From Nemertoderma westbladi (lineage: Eukaryota > Xenacoelomorpha > Nemertodermatida > Nemertodermatidae): 23,299 nt of DNA. Numbering within the stretch: position 1 is the stretch's first letter; each line of letters begins with the position of its first letter. The notes below the pieces were generated by a model. The model made no database searches, was not told where the DNA came from, and was given only the letters and a program-made list of their open reading frames with translations. Made by a program: the position numbers and the translations under genes. This document shows positions 10,760 to 19,926 of this stretch, piece after piece. The stretch lies in the NCBI GenBank assembly GCA_032718475.1, contig JAUCBJ010001175.1, positions 1 through 23,299 of the forward strand. The letters are read 5' to 3'.

Positions 10760-11570
10760 TGTATCTGAAATTTTATGCCGATTTCCTTTTTTTCTCTCAT
10801 CATCGGAATCACAACATCGAATAAAAAACATTGAAACATCGAACAAAAATGAATTCTATATTTCACTTATAGATTTTGGAGGATTAGATCATGATCAGTA
10901 AACACTATAAATCAGCACCCCAAGTAAATACAATTTATTATAGATTACCCAATGCTCATATTATAGCATGCATCTCAATTTCACATGGTGGCATAGGGCA
11001 GTATCATTCAACATCTGATATCAACGTAATTAATTGTTAAACTCTGATGGAAGTGGCAATATAATAATTCTTGAGTTTCGTTGAATGCTTGAGTATGCTC
11101 ATCTTCTACTCTCTTGGAAACTATTCTTATAATAAGTTAGTGGTTGTAGAGGATGTTTTTTTCTATATTCTTGTCAAACACATTCAATCTTACAAAATCT
11201 TCCCAATCAGTGATTTGACTCATGTGGAATGAGCAGAGCATTGTTTCAAATATACCACATAAGTTGTTTCGTTATCACAGGTAAACAGTAAAATAGGTAA
11301 ACAACACTGACTGGTAATTAATTATAAACTGCTTCTGCGTGGCTATTTTTAAATGGCCAATAGGCAACATACTTATTTGATGGGAAAATGCCACCATCCT
11401 GCTTTTCAATGAAAAATAATACCTATATAATTGGTAAGAGGAGGACTCCATGAAAGCGTTGCAACAACTTTCTCTAAATACATAATGAACGATCGCGAAA
11501 AGGTCCGCGTCTACTAACGCATGAACTATCTACTTGAATGGCTTACTACCAATCTTACAACAAAAAACAT
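10760..11570. other. Non-coding sequence downstream of the amidase exon
   Basis: No exon with amidase C-terminal features was found here on the minus strand. No other gene, RNA or repeat was recognised. It is intronic or 3'-flanking relative to 11750-11914. Confidence 0.5.
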
Positions 11571-11648
11571 TCACCGGAATGGGGGATTGAACTCGGTACC
11601 TCGAGATTCCAAGACCCACGCTCCACCAACTGCGCCGTCTGAAGCTTT
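11571..11648 (-). repeat. tRNA-derived sequence (SINE-like head) with A and B boxes
   Basis: On the minus strand GGCGCAGTTGGTGGAGC matches a pol III A box/D arm, and GAGTTCAATCC matches a B box/T loop at tRNA-like spacing. Between them CTTGGAA would be an anticodon loop (TGG). The anticodon and T stems are poorly paired and the acceptor ends do not match, so this is not a functional tRNA but a tRNA-derived SINE head or tRNA relic. A (GTT)n-like microsatellite lies immediately upstream on this strand (11673-11707). It sits about 100 bp downstream of the amidase exon on the same strand. Confidence 0.6.
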
Positions 11649-11672
11649 AAAACCAAAACCCAATTGGAAATT

Positions 11673-11707
11673 AACAACAACAATAACAACAACGACAACA
11701 ACAACAG
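11673..11707. repeat. AAC/GTT microsatellite
   Basis: Imperfect AAC repeats (AACAACAACAATAACAACAA and onward). They border the tRNA-derived sequence and may be part of it. Confidence 0.8.
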
Positions 11708-11749
11708 AGTGAATACTAGAGGACTCGCTAACTGGACCTGAAAACTTAC

Positions 11750-11914
11750 TGTTGATTAAAAACAGGTGTTGTTGATAGAACGTTGTTGTATAGCAAATCC
11801 AAATCAACATATTTTGGACCAATGGCATCCAAGGCTTTTATTGCTGCACCCCTCCTATTATCAGCATCTGGTGCCGGTTCCCAATGATCATAGTTTGTTT
11901 CTAGGATGTACCAC
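11750..11914 (-). CDS. NAAA/ASAH1-like: Acid ceramidase/NAAA-like amidase, internal exon with catalytic Asn and Arg
   Basis: Members of this family are lysosomal N-terminal nucleophile amidases that hydrolyse ceramide (ASAH1) or N-acylethanolamines (NAAA). This minus-strand exon encodes WYILETNYDHWEPAP, then DADNRRGAAIKAL, and ends LLYNNVLSTTPVFNQ (54 codons plus split codons). The TNYD Asn and the first Arg of the NRR pair are 13 residues apart, as are the catalytic Asn320 and Arg333 of human ASAH1. HW(x)PAP is closer to NAAA. The acceptor is TTTTGCAG just above 11914 and the donor is CA/GTAAGT, with intron bases starting at 11749. The exon opens with one base that completes the AG left by the upstream exon, giving Arg-Trp as in the family. 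The next exon (expected to start around a YTT motif) was not found. Longer frames overlapping it are shadows. Confidence 0.93.
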
Positions 11915-13549
11915 CTGCAAAATGTTTAAAAGGATAATGAGTTGCATTACAATCAATCCACATCGAATATAGATAGATCAATCTTTTATTATTAAAATTA
12001 CAAATTAGATTCTCTCTATATAATTTTAAGTTACAGTAATTTAGCAGCTTTACTGTAACTTAAATTTATTAAGGGAAAGTTTGCTATTTTTCTTCTAAAT
12101 CATTATCATGTATAGATGTGGTGGGACACTTGATGTAATCAAATTAATCCATTTCCAGGATAAAATAGTGCAGATAACAACTGATAATGAGCAAACTACA
12201 ATAACCCACTCCTTTCAATTAATTGATATTTAACATGGTTAATTCGCAGAGATGAGATATTTATTTGCCAAGATGAGATTTACCTCCATAGCCCCGCTTT
12301 CTAAGCTAAGCTAAGTTTCTAATAATTGAGTAATACAGTTTGATGTCGCCTGAGATGATGCAAAATCCCAAATAATAAATAAATAATTAATTAAAAATTT
12401 TTAAAGGGCCCATTTTGGTCATTTTGCAATGCCTTTGCTTTACAAGTTCCCAATATAGGTGGTGCCTTCAAATATTAATTAAGGGATTTTGTGTAAGGAC
12501 GACTTTTAGTATGAAAAAGGACCAAACTTTTCCTTTTTTTGTACACTTTTCTTAAAAAATTAGGTGAATGTATTAAAATAAAGAAGTTGTATATTGTATT
12601 TCAAAATATTGTATACCATAGTACATTACATAGACACCCATGCTGGAGCAATTAATATGAAATTATCTCTAAAAATGCAAAATCTACTACTAAGTAAGAA
12701 AACTAACACTAAAACAACACCAAAATAAAAATAAACATGAAATTTTATCCAAGGCAAAAAACAATGGATAAAATGAGAAGTAAGCATGAAGCCAAAAGTG
12801 TGAGTAATAATATTAAACCAATAAATAATGATATTAGATGGGTAATAACCGAGGATGTAATATTAACCATATGAATGAGATATATTGTGATATTGAGTAT
12901 AGGAAGGAGTGTCAATTTCGATACATTGATAGAGACTGAGCAAACAATATATTGTGTTGAGGCTGACTAGATACTGCGTCCATTACCTAAAGGCCCATTT
13001 CTGTCCAATAATAAGAGGTGGAAGTTATATCATTACAGTAAGTGGGACAATGTTCTCTAATAAGGGCGCACTTTTACAACTTGGGATTGCTTTATATTAG
13101 TACAGAGATAAGCGCAATGAGCAATGTTATTGATGTCGGTATTTGGTGTAGACTTCATTCTTGAGTGTAGTTCTTCATCAAATGTCACCACTAAACCCTA
13201 TCGGTGTATTTGACTTATTTATGAGTTATTGGTTAGTTCGTTGTCCTCAACATAGTTGAGATAACTTTTTAGGTATTACTGTTGAGGTATGTTAACATCA
13301 ACTTAGTTGGTGCGACTAGTTGTTATTGAGATAAATATTCAAAATAATCTACAAAACCATTCTCTATTTATGACACTCTTCTGGGGTCAATCCAAACCCT
13401 CGACAGGTTTTCCGACAGCACGCCCCCCTGGTCGATCCCAGAGTGGCATTGAACGAAGGGGAGGTCGATATACAACTAGAGATACACTCTAGAATCGTGG
13501 TACCCGACACCCGACTACATTTACAAAATTTACTCACAAACAGATAATT
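11915..13549. other. Intron of the amidase gene, first part
   Basis: Inferred intron between the two amidase exons (11915-14628, 2,714 bp). It contains a hairpin at 12022-12067 and AT-rich sequence. A 61-codon plus-strand frame at 13307-13492 has no recognisable motif. Confidence 0.6.
12022..12067. repeat. 18-bp inverted repeat with 10-base loop
   Basis: AATTTTAAGTTACAGTAA and TTACTGTAACTTAAATTT pair with a single mismatch around a 10-base loop (12040-12049). The stem is shorter than a typical animal pre-miRNA. It could be a small MITE relic. Confidence 0.6.
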
Positions 13550-13759
13550 TTAAGACACAGGAGCTGGAGTTGTGTAGGTGGGTGGTGGATGGAACTTCCA
13601 TAGAGTTTGATAATGGACACCATTGTCAGGACGTTGAAGGTCATCTTGATGATGATGATATGTCGGAGGAGGAGCCAAGAATATTGTGGTTCCTGAGTGG
13701 ATGGACATTGTGATACCTTGAAACGCTTCTGATTGACTATGCACAATCCCAGCGGCACC
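13550..13759 (-). CDS. Candidate terminal exon with two PPxY motifs (uncertain)
   Basis: An open minus-strand stretch of about 70 codons ends at a TAA at 13550-13552. It encodes AAGIVHSQSEAFQGITMSIH, then a tail with APPPTYHHHQDD and KFHPPPTYTTPAPVS at the C-terminus. PPTY occurs twice, and PPxY is the classic ligand of WW domains such as those of NEDD4 ligases; paired PPxY motifs are usual in cytoplasmic tails. CATAG at about 13740 could act as an acceptor. It lies inside the inferred amidase intron on the same strand, so if real it would be a nested gene's last exon or an alternative last exon. No family was recognised, and chance Pro/His-rich sequence is a fair alternative. Confidence 0.3.
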   Translation of the reverse strand, partial: GAAGIVHSQSEAFQGITMSIHSGTTIFLAPPPTYHHHQDDLQRPDNGVHYQTLWKFHPPPTYTTPAPVS

Positions 13760-14628
13760 ACAAAGGGGAGAGAAACCCTACAGGTCGCAATGATCTACCA
13801 GCTGTCACACTATCGTTAAATCTACCATTCAATATACATCGTGCCATAATGAGACATGGGGACTAATGCCATAAATTTCACTTAATAATTGAATTCTTCA
13901 CTTAAATTCCATTTAATATCTTGTTAACAATAACATATCAATTATGTGAAAAGAGTAGGTTTAAGTGGCATGTTATATATATTTGTATCGGTCAGCCATT
14001 GGATTTGGCACAATTTTGATTACATAAAGAGTCCTCTTAATCTGGTTAAACTATTGAAGTTGTTGGGTCCAATCTTGGACCACCTGGATGGTTCTTACCG
14101 GCGAGTCTTGTGAAACTTAACTCAAAAATGTATAATAAATGTATTGACATTTTATTTAACCCTAATAAATCAGTATCATAATAAGTACTTGATTGATGAT
14201 CTAAATTAATTTAATGTAACAATATAGACCTTTCTCAATAATGTCTATATACTTTGATTCTTATTGAATATGCATTCGAATTTCATATGAATGGCATCGC
14301 ATAATATAATAAATATCATAAAACAATGCTTTCTAATAGCATTGAGACCATCAATATCTTTCATTAACTATTTTACATTATTATATTTCTTATACTATAA
14401 TAATAATATATTGGTTTAGATATTAGGCAACTATCCACTTATTATTGATGATCACTTGATATAGACCACCCACAATGACCACACCCATCGCCAGTGATTT
14501 GGGGTCTGGACAGGAAACTTTATCTTTAAATTAGTTAACGATTTTGAATATCCGGGAAATATATTTCATTCCTACAAGTAGTGAAATAGTACTTGTAACC
14601 TCATCCATCCGTTGTTATAGTTACTAAC
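13760..14628. other. Intron of the amidase gene, second part
   Basis: AT-rich, no coding signal recognised. It ends at the donor GTTAGT (minus strand, beginning at 14628) of the exon at 14629-14804. Confidence 0.6.
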
Positions 14629-14804
14629 CTCGGTGGTCGGTCATGTAAATGCCATACATCTACTGTTGATAATCTGTCTTTAGTTATAATAGCCCCTTCG
14701 CCTGAATGAATTCCTCCAATAATAAAATAAACAGGAGCAACTACTTTGGCGGTTGTTAAAACATTCAAAGCCGATTTGAAATCCAATGACTGGTTCACTA
14801 AGAC
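14629..14804 (-). CDS. NAAA/ASAH1-like: Acid ceramidase/NAAA-like amidase, internal exon (GG-x-x-SGEG region)
   Basis: This 176-bp minus-strand exon encodes VLVNQSLDFKSALNVL, then VVAPVYFIIGGIHSGEGAII, then TKDRLSTVDVWHLHDRPP and a split Arg codon. The same order occurs in human acid ceramidase (VLEN..., a PxYFILGG block, SGEG-x-VITRDR, LDVYEL) in the beta-subunit core. The acceptor is TTTTTTACATTTCAAG, ending at 14805, and the donor is CCGAG/GTTAGT. The exon starts in phase 0 and ends in phase 2, which fits the next exon at 11750-11914 exactly. GTG at 14796-14798 is not a start codon. Upstream exons, which would hold the signal peptide and nucleophile Cys, were not found and may lie beyond the window. 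The sequence mixes ASAH1-like (SGEG) and NAAA-like features, so substrate preference is open. Confidence 0.94.
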
Positions 14805-14961
14805 CTTGAAATGTAAAAAACATGTTAATTAAGGGTTATCAGAATAATAACGGATGAACGCGGTCACTACTTTTATGGATGATATGTTGTGGTGGTGTAA
14901 ACTGGCACCAACTTATTTGTTTTCATTTCTTGTGGACTCTTGTCGTTCTACTTCCGCCCAG

Positions 14962-15417
14962 TCAGCAAGTTGATCGATTTCCATACCTGCTGTCGTCGGC
15001 ATCATTGATGGTATCAACCTGTTGGTTTATAAGCTCTTGTAGATCAACAGAGTACTGCCTGTTCAGAGACCTAGATGCAACCTTAACTGCATTCTAGACC
15101 GCTGTGGCCTGTTTCAGTTGGGATTCGCGCTGTGCCTTAGTGGGATCTTCTAGGCACATCCGAATTCTGTGGTCCGTCCAGGCCTTTTATGCTCCATCAA
15201 GAGCATAATACAGGAACTGTTACTACAGCTGCTGCTGAACTGCCTCTGTGAAAGAAGTTTAGCTCTCACAGTGATCTGTTACCTCAGATGCAAGGGCCTT
15301 ATACATGTTGCTCAGCTCTAGACTGAAGCTGAATCTCACACTGGGCTGTTGCAGTAGAGAGGACCAATCATGCCATGGCATGGCAAAGTAGATTTCTTAG
15401 TTCTGCTAGCTCAGAGA
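14962..15417 (-). pseudogene. Decayed coiled-coil-like reading frame of unknown origin
   Basis: A coding-like stretch on the minus strand runs from about 15417 down to a TGA at 14962. It begins SELAELRNLLCHAMA, passes TATAQCEIQLQSRAEQ, shifts frame near 15312, then reads MYKALASEVTDHCES, TSFTEAVQQQL, QFLYYALDGA, KAWTDHRIRMCLEDPTKAQR, ESQLKQATAV, NAVKVASRSLNRQYSVDLQE and LINQQVDTINDADDSR. Blocks are separated by single in-frame stops (TGA, TAA, TAG-TAA, TAA, TAG). The residues are heptad-like and rich in Gln, Glu, Ala and Leu. Five disabled sites and one frameshift in about 150 codons indicate an old relic, such as a retro-element structural (gag-like) gene or a host pseudogene. No family is recognised. 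It lies just upstream of the amidase exon, in its presumed intron. Confidence 0.5.
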
Positions 15418-16590
15418 CTCAGTCTTACTCATACATTACACCTATTTATTACATACATCTATTACAATACATCTATTTATTGTGAAGCGTCTATTAATAT
15501 TTTTAGATAAATTAGATAAAATATATTATTTAATAAGTATTCACGGCTGGTTCTTATATCTTATTTTGTCAGTTCTTTTTATGTATAATAATAAATTCTT
15601 TATGCATGTATATATATCAATTATATAAATAAATTGTGGTTGGGCGGGGTTGAATTTGGATTGGGAAAGTACGTATAACATTCTGTTTTGATAAAAGGAA
15701 ATAATTTAATTATAATAAAATGATCCACCACCAAAAATGATTTTGATTAGATTTTAAGAATATATTTGGATCTGAAAGTTGCATCATATTTCAGTAATCA
15801 TTTTATTATGGTGTAAACAAAAGTAAAGAAATATTTATTATAAAAGTAAACAAAATAATGGTTTTATATAGTACATCTTTAGTATATAGTAGTATATGTA
15901 GTAGTAGTTTATAGTAGTTCTAATAGTATATATTCCAACCATCTCGAACCATGCAAGAGTTATGCCATGATGTATGATGCTCCATTGAAAAATTTTACCA
16001 TAAAACCTGTATAATTTTACCATAAAACCTGTATAATTTTTAGGTTAACCATTAATTTTCAGTAATAGAAAATCTACATTTTCAGTAATAGAAAATCTAC
16101 ATTTTCAGTAATAGAAAATCTACATAGGTATACAAAAAATATTTTAACACGGGATGACCTACCTGCTTGTGTAGTCCAAGCGAACTGTGGACAACTATCT
16201 CAAACCGCGAGACTCGTATTGAGCTGTATTTTCTTCTACACGGTATTTACTATCATAGCACCACACTGGGATTGGATTATGAACGTGTTAAGCTCGTTTA
16301 ACTGCACACACCACGATTACTGCTACTAATGTGCTCTACAATTTGTAGTCAGTATTTATTCAGTTGTATATCAAAGTTTGGAAAGAGCACCCGAAAGAAA
16401 ACCAATACACCAAAGGGAAATAAATAAAGCCTGTGGTGTTAATTGCGTGTCTCTCTTAAGGAATTCAAGATCCATGTATGCTTAGATTAATACATTTATG
16501 TACCATGTCAAGATTACTATTAAATGATTAAATGAGGACTAATAAGCTGGTTACCATCCCAATGAACGGAAACATAGGCTTTACGGGTCA
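15418..16590. other. AT-rich non-coding spacer with short tandem duplications
   Basis: No gene is recognised. It holds two 22-bp copies of TTTTACCATAAAACCTGTAT-AA at 15993-16036 and three 23-bp copies of ATTTTCAGTAATAGAAAATC-TAC at 16055-16123. A CAAGCAG/GTAGGT donor-like site on minus at about 16160 is preceded by only about 25 open codons, too little to call an exon. Confidence 0.5.
15993..16123. repeat. Two short tandem repeats (22 bp x2, 23 bp x3)
   Basis: Perfect or near-perfect local duplications, the second with an internal TTTTC...GAAAA inverted motif. They probably arose by replication slippage. Confidence 0.85.
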
Positions 16591-16818
16591 TATCTTGGAA
16601 TCAGCCCGATTTATGATTTATATTACAGCTGTTTCAACAGAATAATGTTAAACAAAGTAAGGGATCCTGTTGAAAGGCTCCTCCTGAATGGCAGCTAAAA
16701 TGTGTACCAAAAAGGTAGAAGTACCCTGGAGCACATTCTGACAACACTTGGGTGGATCTTTGGAGAATTGCTAATGAGTAAAGACACTATCCGTAGAGAT
16801 TTTATCTCATGTACTAAT
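16591..16818 (+). pseudogene. Non-LTR reverse transcriptase fragment
   Basis: In one plus-strand frame this reads SYLGISPIYDLYYSCFNRIM, then LNKVRDPVERLLLNGS, a TAA stop, NVYQKGRSTLEHILTTLGWI and FGELLMSKDTIRRDF. This is the order of the N-terminal RT fingers in RTE/Nimb-type LINEs (a Y-R-G-I-S block, a Y/F-N-R-I-L-L-N-R-I block, then a G-F-R-K-G-R-S-T block and L-R-W-I). The following F-V-D-F-x-K-A-F-D block is missing. It is a short, inactive fragment, possibly of the same broad clade as the element at 1091-1978 but covering a different part of the RT. Confidence 0.7.
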
Positions 16819-17415
16819 ATTTTGTTAAATTTTTCTATTTGTTGGAATTTTCTATATTAATTGATACAAAGCTATAGTGTCAGTCCCTTCTATCATATCC
16901 TGTACATAAAACATGTCACATGTTTGCTCCTTTCCTCTGCATTAATTCAGGTTCACAGTGTGCTGTGAATGACTGACTCATGATCAACATAATATAAATG
17001 GGGGTGGAAAAACAAAGTGCCGGTTGTGGTAGAAGTAGAGGTAAACCACCACCGATGATCTGGGTTTAATGTCAGAAACAATGCATGGCATGAAAAGAAT
17101 ACTATTCTAGGACATTATTACCTAATTTGGTCAATTTGAAAAATTTCACAAAGACCAAAATGCTGACTGCAAACTAGAATAAATATTATATATTAGCTTC
17201 TGCTGCTAGATGGCATTCCCTGTTGGGCTCTTACTGCAGAAGGCATCAGATCAGCTGAGTGTACCTATGTACCACATAGATGCTATACAGGGTTCATGGA
17301 TTACAATACATTGCCCACTTTACAAACGAGGCATATCCTCGGTAGTAATATCCTATTACCTAAATCCAGCACCACCCTGCATGCTCGACAAATGAGTCTG
17401 GCTGGCTACTGATAT
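16819..17415. other. Non-coding spacer
   Basis: A 61-codon plus-strand frame (17210-17395) lacks recognisable motifs and splice context. No other signal was recognised up to the direct repeat at 17416. Confidence 0.45.
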
Positions 17416-17430
17416 CTTACAACGGTGTTG

Positions 17431-17655
17431 ACGCGTTTCGGCAACTGATAGTAGCGTTAGAGCCGCGTTTAGGCAACTCATAGTCGCGTTTCGGCAACTG
17501 AGTGATGCATTTCGGAAACTCATACAGTAATTTCATTTCGGCAACTCAGTTGCATTTCGGCAAGTGTTAACGGGATGCGCATAGGCAAACTGATAGATGC
17601 GTTTCGGCAATTGATAGATGCGTTTCGGCAACTGATGGGTGCGTTTCGGCAACTC
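17431..17655 (+). repeat. Left subterminal array, about 10 units of 21-23 bp
   Basis: Degenerate units with core (G)CGTTTCGGCAACT and a variable GATAG(AT)-type linker. The last three units are nearly identical, the middle ones more diverged. Confidence 0.85.
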
Positions 17656-18394
17656 GTAAACAAAGGCCAACTGGATACTGTATAGAGTCTACAGTGTAGA
17701 GATAGGTGGAATCTCAACGTCACCATCGCATTGTATCAACATATAGGGTAGAGCAAATCAGTATTATTTATTACCTTTGCTTGCTTTTGCTTGCTTGCTA
17801 CTCCAACACTATTGACTCTTACCGCAGGCCTACACAAAACCAACAATAAACGAATATTATTGTTATTATGTCTGATCCATAAAATCAGAGTTAGCAGTTA
17901 GGGCTACTACATCTGTCGGGAAGTCTATATCCCCTGAAAGCGTAATCATTGTACCGGTAGGCCTAATTGATCATCATTAGGACCCTTGAACAAGCAGCAA
18001 AATTGATGTTAGGTTTTGTTTCAATTTCATTTCTGAAGGCCGTCGTAGTACATTCAACAAAATATTTAAAAAAATTCATTCAAAAAAATTCAAAAAAATT
18101 ACCAATTCAAAAAATTGTATCTGAAATTAATTATTACTGATTATTAATTATTACTACCCCGCCCAGCAAGGTGCGCTTCGCTTTGTATTAGAAAAAAATC
18201 GATTTTGGAAATTGTAAACGGGATTTGTGGCTCAGACCGACAGATTCCAGTTCCAAACGTACAAATCCACAACTTCAGCTGCGGTATATTTAAAATTAAC
18301 TAACTCAAACAGTTAACAACTCTACCGTCAAAAACTATAACTAACTTAAACTTGTCGTCATTTATAATATACTTACATAATGAGTGCAGTGACC

Positions 18395-18536
18395 TAGTTG
18401 CCGAAACGCGACTTCAGTTCACCGAAATGAAACTACGAGTTGCTGAAGCACAACTATAGCAGTTGGTGAAACGTAATTATTCAGTTGCCGAAGCACGAAT
18501 TTGAGTTGCCTAAACGTGACAGTTGCCGAAACGCGA
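18395..18536 (-). repeat. Right subterminal array, about 7 units, inverted relative to the left
   Basis: Units read AGTTGCCGAAACGC on plus, i.e. the reverse complement of the left-array core, at 17-23 bp spacing. The last two copies are the best preserved. Confidence 0.85.
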
Positions 18537-18551
18537 CAGAACCCTTACAAA

Positions 18552-19851
18552 CAGGTGGTATGAATTTCACACTATGTTTAGTGTGAATCCATTACTAGAA
18601 ATTTTGTTCAAAACGTCGCGTGCGGTGATAGCTCAGCCCGAAAACAGTTGGCCTCGAGGTGCGTCCTAGGTGCGTCCTAGGCTAAGCTAAGGTCCGTCCT
18701 AGGCAGAGGGCTAAGGTACGTCCCAGGCAGAGACACGTGTGATTGGTTGTTCCACTTGCTAGCTAGGGAATTCCTTCTTGAATCCATCTTAGTAAGCGAG
18801 GCCTGTGATTGGCTAATTCAGAATTCATGAGCTGTTTGTTATTGAAAATTTTATGGATGCCGAGAATGGATTGTACAGTCTATGAATTAAGAATTAATTC
18901 AAATGTAACTAAATATTACGTTACGGAAAAAATTTACAAAAAATATGTGAATGCTCCATTTTATATTTTTTATTTGTATTCTTGTTAAAATCAAACAAAC
19001 AGGTAAATAATGAGTTGTGCGGTGTAGTGTAAATTCTCATTGTTTGGTTGTGTGGCAACTGGAGTAGCAGGCTGGGTATTTGGGTAGACCCAGTTGTGCG
19101 GGCCTGGACAGGGTTTCCATCCAATGCTAACATGTATTGCAACTGTATAATGTTTAGAATGCCAGTGAAACAAAATAGGAGGGCCCTTAGTAGTCAACTG
19201 GAGTGGCAGCCAATATCGTAAATATTCCTTCCAGAACATGTATTTATTTAACATGGGTTATATGCAGTTCATTAGTTGCACAGAAAAGGAGACACATAGT
19301 ATGTTGAAGGTGGAGTTGATTCTATTGGTTGTCTGACTCGACGGCTGGGATATCCCAGTGAGCGTATACAATAGCAGGGCTTCCCTCTAATAAATAATGG
19401 TATCACAATGCTACTATAGTATATTATTTTTCATGGCTTGCGTTTATGTGCGTATTAATCAGTAGTATTTAGTATTGTAACTGTAACAACTGTGGTGTTA
19501 ATAATATTTCTTATAATTGTATATATTTGCTGCTACCTGTAATACATTTTACTACTTTAATTATTTAATTAAATTAGTTCACCTAATTTTAACTTATTAA
19601 TTGGATATTCCTGTTTTGATTTCTACATAAAATAACCGTATATACATTGCAGGTTTAGTTACATTTTAATTTTATAGTTTCGGTTTGTAATTTTTCACTT
19701 TGTCATACAAACTTAAATTTGTAAAAAAAGCTCTGTAAGGTAAATACAGTAATTTTAAAAAATAAGCAATGCATAACACAGATACACAAACAGGGGGGGG
19801 GGGGGGGGCAGTGGAAAAGTGTACCCGGGCCGCTATGTCCTAAATTAGAGA
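18552..19851. other. Non-coding spacer with degenerate GC-rich repeats and a G17 tract
   Basis: No gene is recognised. At about 18657-18735 four degenerate copies of GGT(G/C/A)CGTCC(T/C)AGG occur, some followed by CAGAG. A run of about 17 G lies at 19793-19809, just before the palindrome. Minus-strand frames at 18921-19254 read through composition-biased sequence without a motif. Confidence 0.5.
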
Positions 19852-19926
19852 TCAAGATACCATGAAGCAAGTTATTTTGCTATTAGGACTCCTAATAGCA
19901 AAATAACTTGCTTCATGGCATCTTGA
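19852..19926. repeat. Near-perfect palindrome, 37-bp arms, one-base centre
   Basis: The centre is the C at 19889. The 29 bp on each side (19860-19888 and 19890-19918) are perfectly complementary, and pairing continues after one mismatch for seven more base pairs. The arm reads CCATGAAGCAAGTTATTTTG then CTATTAGGA. An almost spacer-free palindrome is unstable in vivo, so it is either a recent templated inverted duplication or an assembly/cloning artefact. Confidence 0.9.

Larger units (their letters stand above)
17416..18551. mobile_element. Non-autonomous inverted-repeat transposon with subterminal repeat arrays and 8-bp flanking duplication
   Basis: The body spans 17424-18543 (1,120 bp). The flanks CTTACAAC (17416-17423) and CTTACAAA (18544-18551) match at 7 of 8 bases. 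The left end starts GGTGTTGACGCGTTTCGGCA; the right end, reverse-complemented, starts GGTTCTGTCGCGTTTCGGCA (17 of 20 match). Each end carries an array of about 21-bp degenerate units centred on GCGTTTCGGCAACTGATAG: about 10 units at 17431-17655 on plus and about 7 units at 18395-18536 in opposite orientation. The interior of about 740 bp has no coding frame, has AT-rich runs, and no transposase. The 8-bp duplication suggests a hAT-type mechanism, but this is inference; the structure also recalls Galileo/foldback elements. Subterminal repeats of this kind are known transposase-binding sites in other families. Confidence 0.78.

Noticed and set aside
6910-10846. Several minus-strand ORFs of 71-214 codons across the 34-bp array
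   Set aside because: They are a consequence of a stop-free tandem repeat; the same peptide cycle appears in every frame and nothing shows selection or a start context.
11571-11828. 85-codon minus ORF and plus ORFs at 11521-11712 and 11766-11972
   Set aside because: The valine run comes from the AAC/GTT microsatellite and the frames cross the true amidase exon in wrong frames.
12022-12067. Hairpin considered as a pre-miRNA
   Set aside because: An 18-bp stem is too short for a usual animal pre-miRNA; kept only as an inverted repeat.
13380-13510. GGTCGATCCC considered as a pol III B box
   Set aside because: One base short of the consensus and with no A box at the right distance.
14879-15097. 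72-codon plus-strand ORF
   Set aside because: It is antisense to the decayed minus-strand reading frame and its 3' flank.
16160-16270. CAG/GTAGGT donor on minus considered as the end of an exon
   Set aside because: Only about 25 open codons precede it and no recognisable motif or acceptor was found.
18921-19254. Two overlapping minus-strand ORFs of 73 and 87 codons
   Set aside because: No family motif. They were checked specifically as candidate upstream amidase exons, and neither the GYVG..TG nor the nucleophile Cys region is present.
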